Source: Deltaproteobacteria bacterium (GTDB lineage Bacteria > Desulfobacterota > Desulfarculia > Adiutricales > Adiutricaceae). Taken from it: DNA of 39,361 bases. A program made the position numbers and the translations under genes. The notes under the pieces are model-generated. The model ran no database searches and was not told where the DNA came from. It saw only the letters and a list, made by a program, of their open reading frames with translations. Location: contig JAISFP010000001.1 in assembly GCA_031263525.1 (NCBI GenBank), forward strand, positions 1-39,361. The letters are read 5' to 3'. Numbering within the stretch: the first letter of the stretch is position 1; each line of letters opens with the position of its first letter. This document shows, piece after piece, positions 20,741 through 31,568 of this stretch.

Positions 20741-20973
20741 ATAAATTGCAGGAATTAAGCTAACTCCACTTGGCGTGGAAGCCGGACGTAAAATCCATTG
20801 CTGACAGCCAAAGTGAAATTGCTCAGAGACGCACATCACTGCCGGAAACATCGGCCTGCCTCACGAACCGGTGCAGGGAATGACCGACGATTCTCTCACA
20901 GCCGTCATTTCTGCCAGCCTGAGCATCTCACGGGGCCAATCTCGCCAAAGGCTGGACAGACGTCTCCCCGCGA

Positions 20974-23055
20974 CTAGAAGTCCATCTGCATCGTGAGGTG
21001 GACTGTGGTGGGAGGGACGGCCCAGTAGAGGAAGTGACCCTGGGCATTGGGAACGCCCTGCCTCGGACGGTCATTGGTGGCGTTCAGGACATCAAGGGAC
21101 AGCTTGTACTTCTCGCTGAACCTGTAGCTTGCCTGAAGATCCAGACGCCCGTAGTTCTCGCCTCGGTAGACCGGGTTCACCGCAGCCGTCGGATCGTCCC
21201 GGAGCATCATGTCGGCGTTCCAGTTGAATCTGGCCCTTGCCCCGAACCCGTCCGGCGGCGAGTAGTCGACCTCGGCGTTGAAGATGTGGCGCGGCACGCT
21301 TGTCAGCCTCCTGCCTTCGAGATGACGGGACGCTATGTTGACGACGGTCCTCGCGTCCTGGTATGCATAGTCGGCATACATGGTCAGATGCTTCTCCGGC
21401 GTCATCCTCACGTAAGTCTCGAAGCCTTTGCGTCTGGTGCTTCCCGCATTCTCCGGATCGTTGGTGTCGGGGTTTGTCTGGATGTCGTCGGAAGTCTCGG
21501 CCAGATAGACTGCGGAACCCAGCTCGAGCCAGTCGAGAGGCACGGCGCGGAATCCGACCTCGTACTGTTCCCTTATGGTCGGCTTCAGCTGGTTCTGGGT
21601 GAAATACTGGATGTTGCCGAGCCCGGGAATGTTGAACCCCTTGCCGTAGTTGGCATAGAATGACACTTTCTCGAACGGCTCGAAGAGCAGGCCGACCTTC
21701 GGGCTGAATATCTCGAGCGTCTTCCCGGACGCCCTAAGGTTCGGCGCCGCGGCATGTTCCGGCCCGGTCTCCACGGTCCCCCAGATACGGTCATAGCGCC
21801 AGCCCAGGCGCGTCTTGAGACTCTCGGTCATCCGGTAGTTCACCTCGCCAAAGAGCGACCAGGTGTCAAGTTTAGACCGCGTGTCTGTGTAATGCTCGAA
21901 ATGCCTGTTGCCGTAAGGGTAGCGGGTGCGCCACTGGTCCCTCTTCTGATCCTCCCGGAGGTAGTCGGTGCCGATCGTGAATGATAGGTCGTGCCAGCCG
22001 AGCACTGTGGACCGCTGGCTGTACGAGAGCCCGGTCCCGTAGGCCGTCCTCTTGCCCGTCTGATCGTTTCCCGTCAATGTCCCGTCGGCTATGGGCGTGA
22101 CGTAAGGCCAGCCGGCAGGCCATCCGAAGTACGCCATGTTGTTCTCGAGCTTTGTCGCGAAGAAATAGAAGCTCACCTGCGAGTTTCTGTCCAGGAAATA
22201 GTTCGCGAAAAGTCTCGCGTCGTAGCGGTCCCGGTGCCCGCCGTTGAGGTTGCCTTCCCCCGATCCGTCGTCCCACGCGAGCTTCGGGTCCAGCCAGCTC
22301 GCCGACCGGTTGCCTTCGTCCCACTTGCCCGAGGAGGCCCTTAGGTTCAGGCTCACCTCGAACTCTGGCGAGACGTCGTACGTCCATCTCCCGGAGACGT
22401 TGAAACGGTCGATCTTCGTGTTGTTCTGCCATCCGTCGTCGTGGTAGGCCTGGAACGCGTAGACGTGATGAAGTTGCCCGTCGTCCCTCGCGACGATGCC
22501 CTGAGCGTCCATCGAGCTGAACGACCCGTAGCGCAGCAGGAACCTCGTGATGTCCCCCCTCTTGATGCCCTGGAAGGCGGCAGTGCCAGCTCCGTTTCCC
22601 CTGCCGTAGAGGGCTGAGACAGGACCCTTTATGATCTCCACAGACTCGATCTCAATGGGGATGAGCACTGTGGGATCGGCGTAGTTGTCGGCATGCCCCC
22701 CGTCGTTTAACGGAATGCCGTCGTAGTAGAACCCGACGTCTCCGCCGTGCCCGCCGGAAAATCCCCTTATCATTATCGAGCCTACCGTTCCCTGCTGACC
22801 GTATTCCGAGAAGCTCACGCCCGGGGACTGCATCAGGATGTGCTGCATGGTGTGGTAGACCCTTTCGACGATATTCCTGTTTTCTAGAACCACGGCGCTG
22901 GTGCTCTGCAGCTCCTCCCGCCTGAAGGAGCTTCTTACCTCTATCGTGTCCATGTCAGACGATCCTGTCTGGGCCTGCACAACAGCCTCCGGAAAGACCG
23001 CTGCCAGCGCAACGATGACGAAGCACATGTGTAAATTTCTACTCTGAAAGCTCAT
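20974..23055 (-). CDS. TonB-dependent outer-membrane receptor
   Basis: Signal peptide MSFQSRNLHMCFVIVALAAVFPEAVVQAQ. Plug: SPGVSFSEYGQQGTVGSIMIRGFSGGHGGDVGFYYDGIPLNDGGHADNYADPTVLIPIEIESVEIIKGPVSALYGRGNGAG. Barrel ends in an aromatic residue (..TVHLTMQMDF). Start at 23055 supported by AAGGAG upstream. Confidence 0.9.
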   Translation of the reverse strand: MSFQSRNLHMCFVIVALAAVFPEAVVQAQTGSSDMDTIEVRSSFRREELQSTSAVVLENRNIVERVYHTMQHILMQSPGVSFSEYGQQGTVGSIMIRGFSGGHGGDVGFYYDGIPLNDGGHADNYADPTVLIPIEIESVEIIKGPVSALYGRGNGAGTAAFQGIKRGDITRFLLRYGSFSSMDAQGIVARDDGQLHHVYAFQAYHDDGWQNNTKIDRFNVSGRWTYDVSPEFEVSLNLRASSGKWDEGNRSASWLDPKLAWDDGSGEGNLNGGHRDRYDARLFANYFLDRNSQVSFYFFATKLENNMAYFGWPAGWPYVTPIADGTLTGNDQTGKRTAYGTGLSYSQRSTVLGWHDLSFTIGTDYLREDQKRDQWRTRYPYGNRHFEHYTDTRSKLDTWSLFGEVNYRMTESLKTRLGWRYDRIWGTVETGPEHAAAPNLRASGKTLEIFSPKVGLLFEPFEKVSFYANYGKGFNIPGLGNIQYFTQNQLKPTIREQYEVGFRAVPLDWLELGSAVYLAETSDDIQTNPDTNDPENAGSTRRKGFETYVRMTPEKHLTMYADYAYQDARTVVNIASRHLEGRRLTSVPRHIFNAEVDYSPPDGFGARARFNWNADMMLRDDPTAAVNPVYRGENYGRLDLQASYRFSEKYKLSLDVLNATNDRPRQGVPNAQGHFLYWAVPPTTVHLTMQMDF

Positions 23056-23086
23056 AACATTTCTCCTTGCTGAAAAAGTTCGCATA

Positions 23087-23164
23087 GCCTTGACGTCTGC
23101 AGGCAAACCTGCAACGCCTTGACTGTCGCAAGGCAAACCTGCCGCGCCTTGACTGTCGCAAGGC
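23087..23164 (-). promoter_or_regulatory. Three tandem hairpin-forming repeats in the leader of the TonB receptor gene
   Basis: GCCTTG-ACTGTCG-CAAGGC at 23116-23134 and 23146-23164, and related GCCTTGACGTCTGCAGGC at 23087-23104, on a ~30-bp period. Confidence 0.55.
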
Positions 23165-24144
23165 AAACCTGTCACGTCAGGGCCAGCAAGCCCTTGAAAG
23201 TTCTTGTCTTCTGACAATTCTTCGGTCAATCGTCAAACAAAATTTAATTTCCCGGAAAATTTATCAGGTTATGCATAATTTTCCGGAAATAATTTTCCTT
23301 GATGATCCGGCGGCTCCGGGATCATTCTCCGCCCGGCAGGAACTTCTTCCTGTCGCCCGCCCGTGTCCCAGCCACGCTCGTATCGCTGAACCTGGACACT
23401 ATCCTTCCAGTTTTGACAAGACTGGACAGTCCCGTCCTCAACTTCGCATACGCAGACCGGTTTCGGCGGGCTGGACTTTCCCGCTTTCTTCGGAGCCAGA
23501 CCTTCTAAGGAGCTCTCGCAGTCGGCAGTTTTTCATACATTTTGATCTTCTTCAGTTTGCACCCCCTGTACAGGAGCACAGGCCCCTGGCAGAAATACGT
23601 GATTTTGTCAGAAACACATGAGCATGGAAAAAATTATGTGCTTCTGGCAAAAAAAAAGACCACCCGAAGGACACATGGGTCCTTCCTGGCGGTCTTCATG
23701 GGCCGTGGCTTCCGGATACGTTCTGGAGCCTGCGCTGTCAGAAGGCTAGAGAGCCGGCTTAAGCGCGAAAAAAGACAGATTCTCCTCAACCCCGACGTCC
23801 TTTATGAGGCTACCGCCTCGGACAGGCGGAATGCACTCATGCAGACGGACGCACAGACAGGACAAGACAAGACAAGACATCCTGCCGATAACGCCGCCAA
23901 GACACGGGCGGAAACGGAATCGGATATGGCTGGCCTTCGAGGCCTACTTCCATTTGCGGTCATTCTACTGCGGCCCCGTCGCCGTGTCAAGCTGAATTTT
24001 GATCCGGTTGAAAGAACTTACCCGCTCTCTCCCCTCAGATCTTGCCTGGCAGTTCCTCTAGATAAGTGCCTTCACAACAATGCACGTCTTGCATATGTCC
24101 TGCAGCCTCGATTTTGACATGTAGAGTAACCATATTATTATGAT

Positions 24145-24602
24145 ATGATTCAAAATTATCATGAGGACCCTTTTGTGACAGTTCACCTGTTGAACAATAT
24201 CTTGAATTGCAGGGAGTTCGTTCCATTGCCCGAGATCTCCCATGTGAGGGGACTCTTGACAATTAGGATTAACCAGCAACAGAAACTCATCAAGTGCTCT
24301 CTCTGCGGCTCGCACGGCGTGATTCTCAAAGGAGGGAAGACCTGGGTTTTCAGATCGTTCAATGTCTATGAAGACAGACCTGTGAAACTTGAAGTTTTCA
24401 TTCCGATTTTTTGCTGCCCCCGGTGCAAGGTTCAGTGACAGATCGACATCGGCATGGCTGATCCCAAGAAGCATTACACCAAGGCATTCTCTCAGGAGGT
24501 GATCAGAAAGGTGAAGAAGATGACGGTCTCTGACGTTGCCGACGCTTACGCTCTGTCATGGGGAACGATCGACTCCATTCAAAAGGAGTGTCAGAAAAAG
24601 TA
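24145..24602 (+). pseudogene. ISL3-family transposase N-terminal fragment with internal stop
   Basis: IKCSLCGSHGVILKGGKTWVFRSFNVYEDRPVKLEVFIPIFCCPRCKVQ* then QIDIGMADPKKHYTKAFSQEVIRKVKKMTVSDVADAYALSWGTIDSIQKE; zinc-ribbon plus HTH order typical of ISL3. Confidence 0.65.
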
Positions 24603-25021
24603 AGCTGGGTAGACAGCAGCCACGAGTTTGTACAGATTCACCTGGATGCGCCGGATGTGACGGATGTGACTGGTCAGGCATAACGCGCATACCGGTCGAC
24701 CGTGAGACGCTAACGCTGGGAGAACCCGTTTCTTCAGCAGGGCGGCAAACGCCTGAAAACTCACAGGACATGCCATGATCTTTTAACATGTTGCACTCTC
24801 CCCATCCCCCTCTCTCTCCTCGTCTTCTGACATTAGCCAGGCGACCGCCCAACTAGCCAGTGACCTGGCTTGCACCCCTGTTTGCATGCAACTACCGGAT
24901 CCCCTATACTGTCGAGTAGTTAAAATGGTTTTCTCTCCTCCGGACCAGTTTCCTCCCGCCAGACTGGACCGTCCTGGTCCTGACGGAACTGTCCGGATCT
25001 CCTGTCCGGCGGCAAACGCTC

Positions 25022-25068
25022 TCCTCTCTCCCTTATCTCTCTCCCTTATCTCTCTCCCTTATCACTCG
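25022..25068. repeat. Short tandem repeat (ctctctcccttat)x3
   Basis: Direct reading of 'ctctctcccttatctctctcccttatctctctcccttatc'. Confidence 0.85.
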
Positions 25069-25147
25069 CCACCTTCCTGAACTCTCGATTACAGTCTCTC
25101 TATCTTTCATCGGCCTCAGATATTCTTAATCTTAATATCTTAAACCT

Positions 25148-25304
25148 TTATTACAAGTTCGGTTAAATGTTATAATTCTGGCTATCGTTCCAGGGGTGAG
25201 AAATCAGTGCAAGACCCCAGATCTGGTATCTCTTTGCCATGATTCGCTCCCATAATGTAGGAAAAGATTTCAACATTTTCTAATATTTATCCGGAAGCGT
25301 AATA
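25148..25304. mobile_element. MITE-like element, subfamily A, copy 2 (157 bp, inverted relative to copy 1)
   Basis: ttattacaagttcggttaaatgttataattctggctatcgttccaggggtgagaaatcagtg...ctaatatttatccggaagcgtaata matches the reverse complement of 1984-2140. Confidence 0.85.
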
Positions 25305-26070
25305 AGTTCTTTCTTAATTCTTAATTATGATAGCGTTGTTTTTAAATGGATTTGTAATTCTTATATCCAATATCCTTGTTTTTAATTTACCTTTTAAATT
25401 CCAAACTTAAAACAACGTTATCATTCAATCATTCAGTTTCTTTCATTATTAATATATTTATTATGTTTAATTATAATTGTCAATTACTGCAAACATAATT
25501 CCAGTTAATCCCTTATCTTTCTCTACATTTCATAATTCTTGTTTAAAATTCTACTACTTAAATTTCCACTATTTAAAGTGACTTCTGATAATATATCTCT
25601 TGAAACCTTCTGCTTAACACCATTTATAATCCTCATATTAATAAAATATTAATTTCTAAATCTTAACATAATTTTAATTTTCAACTCTGCTAAACATTAT
25701 ATTTTTAAGTCCTTTGCTTTACACTATCTCTCATTATCAATATTTCCTACGCCTATCTTATAACAACTTTTAACAAAATGCATCAACAAATCTTTGTGCC
25801 ACACATCCTTTCATTATTTTTCTTATAAATATCCTAACTTTTTCAAAAATATTCAGCATTTTCTAAAATTATCTAAAATAATGATTCAAATATCCTTACC
25901 CCTCATACACTTTAAACACTTTGATTTAATCATCCAAAAATTTTACCGGCTTCCGCATATCCAGAACATGCCATCTCTATCTTGGCATTTTACTGGCATC
26001 TTTATTTCCTCTGTCTCGTACTGAAGCTCTCTCGTCCTGAACCCCTTCTGTATCAGGAATTCTGTACAAC

Positions 26071-27444
26071 ATGACTGCCAAGGTACCCTTCCAAGATTTC
26101 CTGCTCCCGGTGCTCACCCTCGCCTCCAGAGAGGAGCAGGTGTCCCAGAAATCCATCAAGAAGCCTCTCCTGGATTTCATGAGGCTCCCGGACGGCTTCG
26201 AGAGGGAGCTCCTGCCCAAAGGCGGGACCGTGCTGTCCTCCCGGATCAGCTGGGCGTTCACCTGGCTCTATCATTCGGGCCTCCTGAAGCGAGTCGCCCT
26301 CGGGAACTACTCCGTCACCGCCGAGGGCCTCCGGGTCCTCTCCCTCGGACTGGAGAGGCTCGACAGGAAGTTCCTTATGCAGTACCCGGGCTTCCGGAAG
26401 GCGTGGACAAAAATCGACACTAGCGACGGCCCTGCCAGGCGGGGCCGCCCTGCAGGAAACGCCCCACCTGCCGGACCTCCCCCGCCTTCCGAGCCGGGCC
26501 CCCGCACCCAGCCACGGGCCGCAACTCTGTCCAGGCCCCCGAAGCCGACCGGCGAGAAGGTCCCCAAGACCCCCTCCCCCCATGGGCCCGGCGGTCAGGA
26601 CGGCGCACGTCCCGTCTCCTCCACCGAGCTCCTGCTCCCGGTCCTGAAGGCAGCGGAAGACCTTAGGGGCCGTGAGGCAGCCAACATCAAGGCTCTCATT
26701 CCCCCGGCCATGGCCTACCTGGCCGAGCACAGGGCGAAGACCGGAGGTCCTCCCCCCGGCACGGCTGACCCGGCTGACCCCGAGCTCATCGAGAGGGTCC
26801 GAAGCGCCTGCTTCCGGCTCGAGTCCGCAGGACTCATGAGGAAGAAGGCCGCGAGCCCCATGGACAGGGTCACGGACGACGGCAGAGCGCTCCTCGCCGA
26901 AAACCGCGAGAGCATCGACTACCAAGTCCTGAAGCGCTACCCCGCCTATAACTGGGCCATGGCCAGGGGGGAAGCCCGCCAGATCCTGGCCGATGCCGAG
27001 GCCGACTCGAGGGACAGGACGGTGTCCGAGATGGCCGGCCTGGTGCTCGGCCTGGGGAGGGAGGGCTTCCGCAGGCTCGGCCGGGAGATAGCCCGCGTCT
27101 CGGGTCCCGGAGCCGGCGGCCCGCCCTTCGGGAGCAGAGAGATGCCCTCCTTCACCATCGACGCGGAGGACGGTGCGGCAGCCGCGGCCAGCCTCGCGAC
27201 CTTCGCCTCCGAAATGGGTGAGGACAGGGCCTGGGTCCTTCTCGCCCGCGGGGACTTCCCCCGCGACACTGACCGACTCCTGCTCAGGCTCACCCCCAGG
27301 GTCAAGGCTACCAACGCAAGAGCGATCGCGGCGATCATGCACGATCTTGGCCTGGGCGTCACCGGCCCTCCTGCCCTGGACGGGCTCTCCGTCCTGGAGC
27401 TGAATAAGCTCTCCCCCGGCTTCTTCAAGAATCTCGGAAGCTGA
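26071..27444 (+). CDS. Mrr-like protein, wH - wH - class A degenerate Mrr domain
   Basis: VPFQDFLLPVLTLASREEQVSQKSIKKPLLDFMRLPDGFERELLPKGGTVLSSRISWAFTWLYHSGLLKRVALGNYSVTAEGLRVLSLGLERLDRKFLMQYPGFRKAW is a clear Mrr_N pattern. C-terminus: WVLLARGDFPRDTDRLLLRLTPRVKATNARAIAAIMHDLGLGV. Confidence 0.8.
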   Translation: MTAKVPFQDFLLPVLTLASREEQVSQKSIKKPLLDFMRLPDGFERELLPKGGTVLSSRISWAFTWLYHSGLLKRVALGNYSVTAEGLRVLSLGLERLDRKFLMQYPGFRKAWTKIDTSDGPARRGRPAGNAPPAGPPPPSEPGPRTQPRAATLSRPPKPTGEKVPKTPSPHGPGGQDGARPVSSTELLLPVLKAAEDLRGREAANIKALIPPAMAYLAEHRAKTGGPPPGTADPADPELIERVRSACFRLESAGLMRKKAASPMDRVTDDGRALLAENRESIDYQVLKRYPAYNWAMARGEARQILADAEADSRDRTVSEMAGLVLGLGREGFRRLGREIARVSGPGAGGPPFGSREMPSFTIDAEDGAAAAASLATFASEMGEDRAWVLLARGDFPRDTDRLLLRLTPRVKATNARAIAAIMHDLGLGVTGPPALDGLSVLELNKLSPGFFKNLGS

Positions 27445-27454
27445 CCGCGTACTT

Positions 27455-27545
27455 CTAAAGTTGCCCGAAGGCTGACCGTGACACGACAGTAGCCCGGAGG
27501 TTGACCGTGTCATAGGAGTTGTCCGGAGGCTGACCGTGTCACGAG
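27455..27545. repeat. Intergenic tandem repeat (~32 bp; cccgaaggctgaccgtgtcacgac)
   Basis: Three degenerate copies of 'gcccgg/aaggctgaccgtg(t)ca..'. Confidence 0.75.
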
Positions 27546-27798
27546 ACCTCCCATCCGTCGGTCCGGCCTGGGGCTATGAGGCGACCGCCAGCATCGGGAG
27601 CACCATGCGAAGATTCCCGGCCGACCCATGAGAACCCAAGGAGCACCAGAGAGAGCCCAAGAAATCCAGGCGACCCATGAGTTCCCAAGAGAAATCAAGA
27701 GAACCATTGATTTCCCGGTGAAAACGGCAAGAATCGAAGAACTTCCTAAAAACGCAAAGAGAACTCAGACACATCTCAAAACCCAGGATGCACTCAAA

Positions 27799-29541
27799 AT
27801 GAACATCATCGACAGGCTGCTCCCGCAGCTCATCAGACTCGCAGACTCGGACACGGGCATCTCCCCGGAATCGGCCCTTCAGGAGCTCGGCTCCATGCCG
27901 GGCTTCCTGGAGGAGCCCGCCGGGATCCCCGGAACCGGAGACAGTATCGCGGCCTTGTCCGGAGCCCTCGTCGCGGAGGGTTTCGGCCACCTGGAGGACG
28001 CGGCACTCGTCGGCCTCCTCCCGTCCGGGTTGTACATAACCACCACGAAGGGCCGGGGCCTGGTGAATTTCCTGGACGGCAGGGTGGACCGCAAGTTCCT
28101 GGAAAGTCGCTACCCGGAGTACGTGGCCAACCGGACCAGGCGCGAGGCCGAGAAGGTCCCGGACAACGGCGGGGTGAAGGCTCCTCCCGGCGGCACGGGC
28201 ACCCCCGAGACGGGCACCGGCGCTGCCGATGAGCCGGCCGGCACCGGGTCTCCGGAGCAGTCTCCCCCCGAGTCCGAGACCGGCGATCCATGGGATGCCC
28301 CCTGGCCCCCCCGCCCCGGCTGGCCCTTCAGGCGCGAGGCGATCCTTTCCGGCCTGCCGCTCAGGTCCTCTAGCACGGCGGCGGTCCTTGCAGTCATGGG
28401 GGAAAAGGGCGAGGCCAGCGTGAAAGATGTCCGCAAGGCGGTCTTCGGCCTCCTGCGCGACGCGAGAAGGCCTACTCGCACGAGCAGGAAGAACAGGGAG
28501 ATCGGTCCGTGGCTGAAAGACGACATCTACGACTGCATAAGGGATCTTGCCAGTGCAAACATTCTAGACAATGTCTTCACGGGGACCTACAAGATCACTG
28601 AACCCGGCAAGCTCCTCTTCCGAGAAAGGCGCGAGGAGATCACGCGTGAGTTCCTTCGCTCGATCGACATCAAACCATCGCCTGCCAACCCCCCGAATAG
28701 CGGCACAGAGCTCCCACCCCTTTCGGAGCCGCAGCCGGTGCCAGATCCCTGCGACATAACCTGGGATCCGCCGGCTCCCGAGCCGGAGCCGGAGCCCCGG
28801 CCCGGCGACATGACCGAGGGTCCGACGGCACCCGAGCCGCATCCGCGGCCCGGCAACATAACCGGGGATCCGCCTCTGCCCGAGACGAAGCCGGAGCCCG
28901 GCGACATGCCCGGAGGTCCGCCGCTGCCCAAGCCCCAACCGGGGGCGGACCCAGTCGACATATTCGGGGGTCCGCCGGCTCCCGTGCCGGGGCGGAAGAG
29001 GGGCCCCACCCCGCCGGCCGGCGCCGGGAGCCCCGCTGACGTCATTCGGGAGTACGCGGGGATCCTCAGGGATGACGTCGTCGGGAGGCTCGGCGAGAAA
29101 ATCCTGAAACTCCCCGTGAAGAAGCTGGACGACCTCGCCCGCCGGCTTGCCGAGGCGCTCAGGCTGGCCTCGACCGACCCCGCCAGCCCTCCGGCGGGGA
29201 AATGGGGCGGCCCCGTCAGGGGGCTGTTCGACTCGCCGCTCCCGGGCGAGGACAAGCTCATGATCCGGGTGAAGGCGGGCGCCGTGGCGACCGCCTCCGA
29301 CCTGGAGTCCCTCGTGGCCGACATGAACGGGGCGGACGTCACGCGGGGCGTCCTCTTCGCCCCCCTCGGCCTGGACGGCGGGGCCACGGACCGCCTGGGC
29401 AACTACGCCGGGATCCTGTGCGCCCTGGACGCCGGGCAGATGGCCAGGCTCATGCACGACCACGGCGTGGGCGTGGAGCTCTTCCGGAGGGTCGTCTGCA
29501 GAGTGCCCGACCCCGCCTTCTTCGCCAGGCTGGACGGATAG
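27799..29541 (+). CDS. Mrr-like protein, wH - wH - Pro-rich repeat linker - class B degenerate Mrr domain
   Basis: wH2: DDIYDCIRDLASANILDNVFTGTYKITEPGKLLFRERREEITREFL. C-terminus: WGGPVRGLFDSPLPGEDKLMIRVKAGAVATASDLESLVADMNGADVTRGVLFAPLGLDGGATDRLGNYAGILCALDAGQMARLMHDHGVGV. Start MNIIDRLLPQL preferred over the ORF-track start at 27628. Confidence 0.75.
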   Translation: MNIIDRLLPQLIRLADSDTGISPESALQELGSMPGFLEEPAGIPGTGDSIAALSGALVAEGFGHLEDAALVGLLPSGLYITTTKGRGLVNFLDGRVDRKFLESRYPEYVANRTRREAEKVPDNGGVKAPPGGTGTPETGTGAADEPAGTGSPEQSPPESETGDPWDAPWPPRPGWPFRREAILSGLPLRSSSTAAVLAVMGEKGEASVKDVRKAVFGLLRDARRPTRTSRKNREIGPWLKDDIYDCIRDLASANILDNVFTGTYKITEPGKLLFRERREEITREFLRSIDIKPSPANPPNSGTELPPLSEPQPVPDPCDITWDPPAPEPEPEPRPGDMTEGPTAPEPHPRPGNITGDPPLPETKPEPGDMPGGPPLPKPQPGADPVDIFGGPPAPVPGRKRGPTPPAGAGSPADVIREYAGILRDDVVGRLGEKILKLPVKKLDDLARRLAEALRLASTDPASPPAGKWGGPVRGLFDSPLPGEDKLMIRVKAGAVATASDLESLVADMNGADVTRGVLFAPLGLDGGATDRLGNYAGILCALDAGQMARLMHDHGVGVELFRRVVCRVPDPAFFARLDG

Positions 29542-29584
29542 TTCCCAGGCCGCCGCCTGGCACCGCGCCTTCAAGGAGTCCCGC

Positions 29585-30613
29585 ATGCCCTTTCCCAAAT
29601 ACGAGGATCTCACGCTCCCGGCGCTGAGGTTCCTGGCCGGCGTCCCCTCAGCCTCCCCGGCTGACATGGAGGGGGCGATGGCCGGTCTCTTCCTTCTGTC
29701 GGACGACGACAGGAGGGAGCGTACCTCAAAGAGCCAGCAGCCCAGGCTCGTGGCCAACATCAACTGGGCCTGCAGGTACATGTGGCACGCGGGCCTGCTC
29801 ATTCGCCCGGACCCGGACAGAAAGAGCGTGTACGGGGTCAGCGGCGAAGGCTTGAGAGTTCTGGCACTCGGACTGGACAGGATAGACTTCGAGTTCCTTG
29901 TGCTCTACCCCTCCTTCCGTGAATACATCGCCAAGAGCCGGGAGTCGGCCAAAGCCAGGAAAAAGGCCAAGGATCTGGCGGCGTCAGAGGCGGCAGATGC
30001 AGAAAAGGCAGCCGGGACCAAGAGCGGCACCATACCTGGCGGAACCCCCGCCCCCGAGGCCTCCCGGCCAGGAAGGGACCGGACGGTGCCCGCGCCGCCT
30101 GCGGCAGGCCGGGAAGCGGAAGCGGCGCTGGACGCGGCCGAGGCCTCGCTCCGCGCAGAAGCCGTCCGCGAGCTCGCGGCCCTCGCTGGCGGGCTGGGAC
30201 GCCTTGGCTTCGTCCGGCTTGTGACGGATGCCATGCTCGCCCGTGGCTACAGCCCGGAGGGGTCAGCCGCTCGGGACGACGTTGCCGCCAGTGGCGCGGT
30301 CATGAAGAGCCCGCTCAGGCCCGGGCTCCTGTACGTCCTGGCGCTTCCCGCCTCCGCCGGCCCTTCCTCCGAGAGCTCGGTCCGGGCATTCGAACGGCAG
30401 GCGGCGGCGAGCGGCGCTGCCGACTGGCTTCTGGTCACCGCCTGCACGCTTGGGAAGACGGACGAGGGGACGGGCCGGACGAGGATCATGGACATTTCCG
30501 AGCTGGCCGGGCTCATGCTCGACAGCGGCGTGGGCACCAGGGATCTGGCTGTCCTGGAACTGAAGAAGGAGAAGCGGGGCTTCTTCTCCGGCCTTGGGAG
30601 GCGTCAGAGCTAA
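29585..30613 (+). CDS. Mrr-like protein, single wH - degenerate Mrr domain; least diverged member
   Basis: FPKYEDLTLPALRFLAG...RLVANINWACRYMWHAGLLIRPDPDRKSVYGVSGEGLRVLALGLDRIDFEFLVLYPSFREY. C-terminus: GRLGFVRLVTDAMLARGYSPEG...ASGAVMKSPLRPGLLYVLALPASAGP...DISELAGLMLDSGVGT. Confidence 0.8.
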   Translation: MPFPKYEDLTLPALRFLAGVPSASPADMEGAMAGLFLLSDDDRRERTSKSQQPRLVANINWACRYMWHAGLLIRPDPDRKSVYGVSGEGLRVLALGLDRIDFEFLVLYPSFREYIAKSRESAKARKKAKDLAASEAADAEKAAGTKSGTIPGGTPAPEASRPGRDRTVPAPPAAGREAEAALDAAEASLRAEAVRELAALAGGLGRLGFVRLVTDAMLARGYSPEGSAARDDVAASGAVMKSPLRPGLLYVLALPASAGPSSESSVRAFERQAAASGAADWLLVTACTLGKTDEGTGRTRIMDISELAGLMLDSGVGTRDLAVLELKKEKRGFFSGLGRRQS

Positions 30614-31568
30614 AAGACACACGCCGCCAGGGCACCGGTTCTCACGAACTTGGATCTTCATGGCCCCCATGGCCCGAAGGCTCCCGGCCATCTGGGCCTC
30701 AGGCATCCAGGCTTCCGGCCCCATGGACACTGGCCTTCGGAGCCGCTGTCCTCCTGGCCTTCCTGGCGACCGCGGCCCCGCCTCCCCTCCGGACTGTCTC
30801 ACGGCTCTCCGATGGATTATCTTATTGAAGAAATAAATGTTTAATCAAAGGTACTGTCCATATGATAATATTGAAATAGTTTCATTCATTAAATTTACAC
30901 ACATCTGTAATTTCTCTTGCTATGCTTGCCATGTCATATCATCTTAATTTATCACTTAAATAATATTTTTTTAATAATTGCTAAATCACTAAGAATTATA
31001 AACATATTTGACTTAATATATTATACAGATAATATAGACATACCATCAATAATATTGTCCTACACACATTCAGCGCTGAACAGACACTTCAAATACGATG
31101 CCAATTAATTCAAATTGCCGTGTCTGTCAGGCGGCACGACCGAAATTGTCATGTTTTCTAACGCGAAATGTCTGTCTCTGACCGCCTCCGCAGCCGTCTG
31201 ACCCTCTCTCCGGCTGATTCTCCCTCCGCTCCGAATTGTCCGCAGCGTCAGGGCTCAGCGGCTCCGGAGGGTCCGGGGTGCAGGGTGAACGATGCCGGAA
31301 GTCCCCGCCAGGGCTGGGCCTGCCCGTGCCGCAGCCGCACCGCAGTTTTCCGGAACGGACATCCCGGCTTTCCGGCTCTCGGGCGGAACCTGACCAGCGT
31401 CCAACGCCAAAATTTGCAAACCTCAAGTGAATCGGCTATAAACTCTCAAAACGGCAACGCCGCTCCCCCCCCCCCTCCAGCCCAGACCCCGGCACGTCCT
31501 CCTGCCAGACGCCGTGCCTCGCCCCGCCGACACGCGGGCTCCCTTTTCGGTGCCCGGCGGAAGGATCC

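Noticed and set aside
26053-27513. 486-aa minus-strand ORF, and similar ones at 13239-14783, 31446-32876 and 36244-37716
   Set aside because: Antisense mirrors of the array genes caused by high GC; no recognisable domains.
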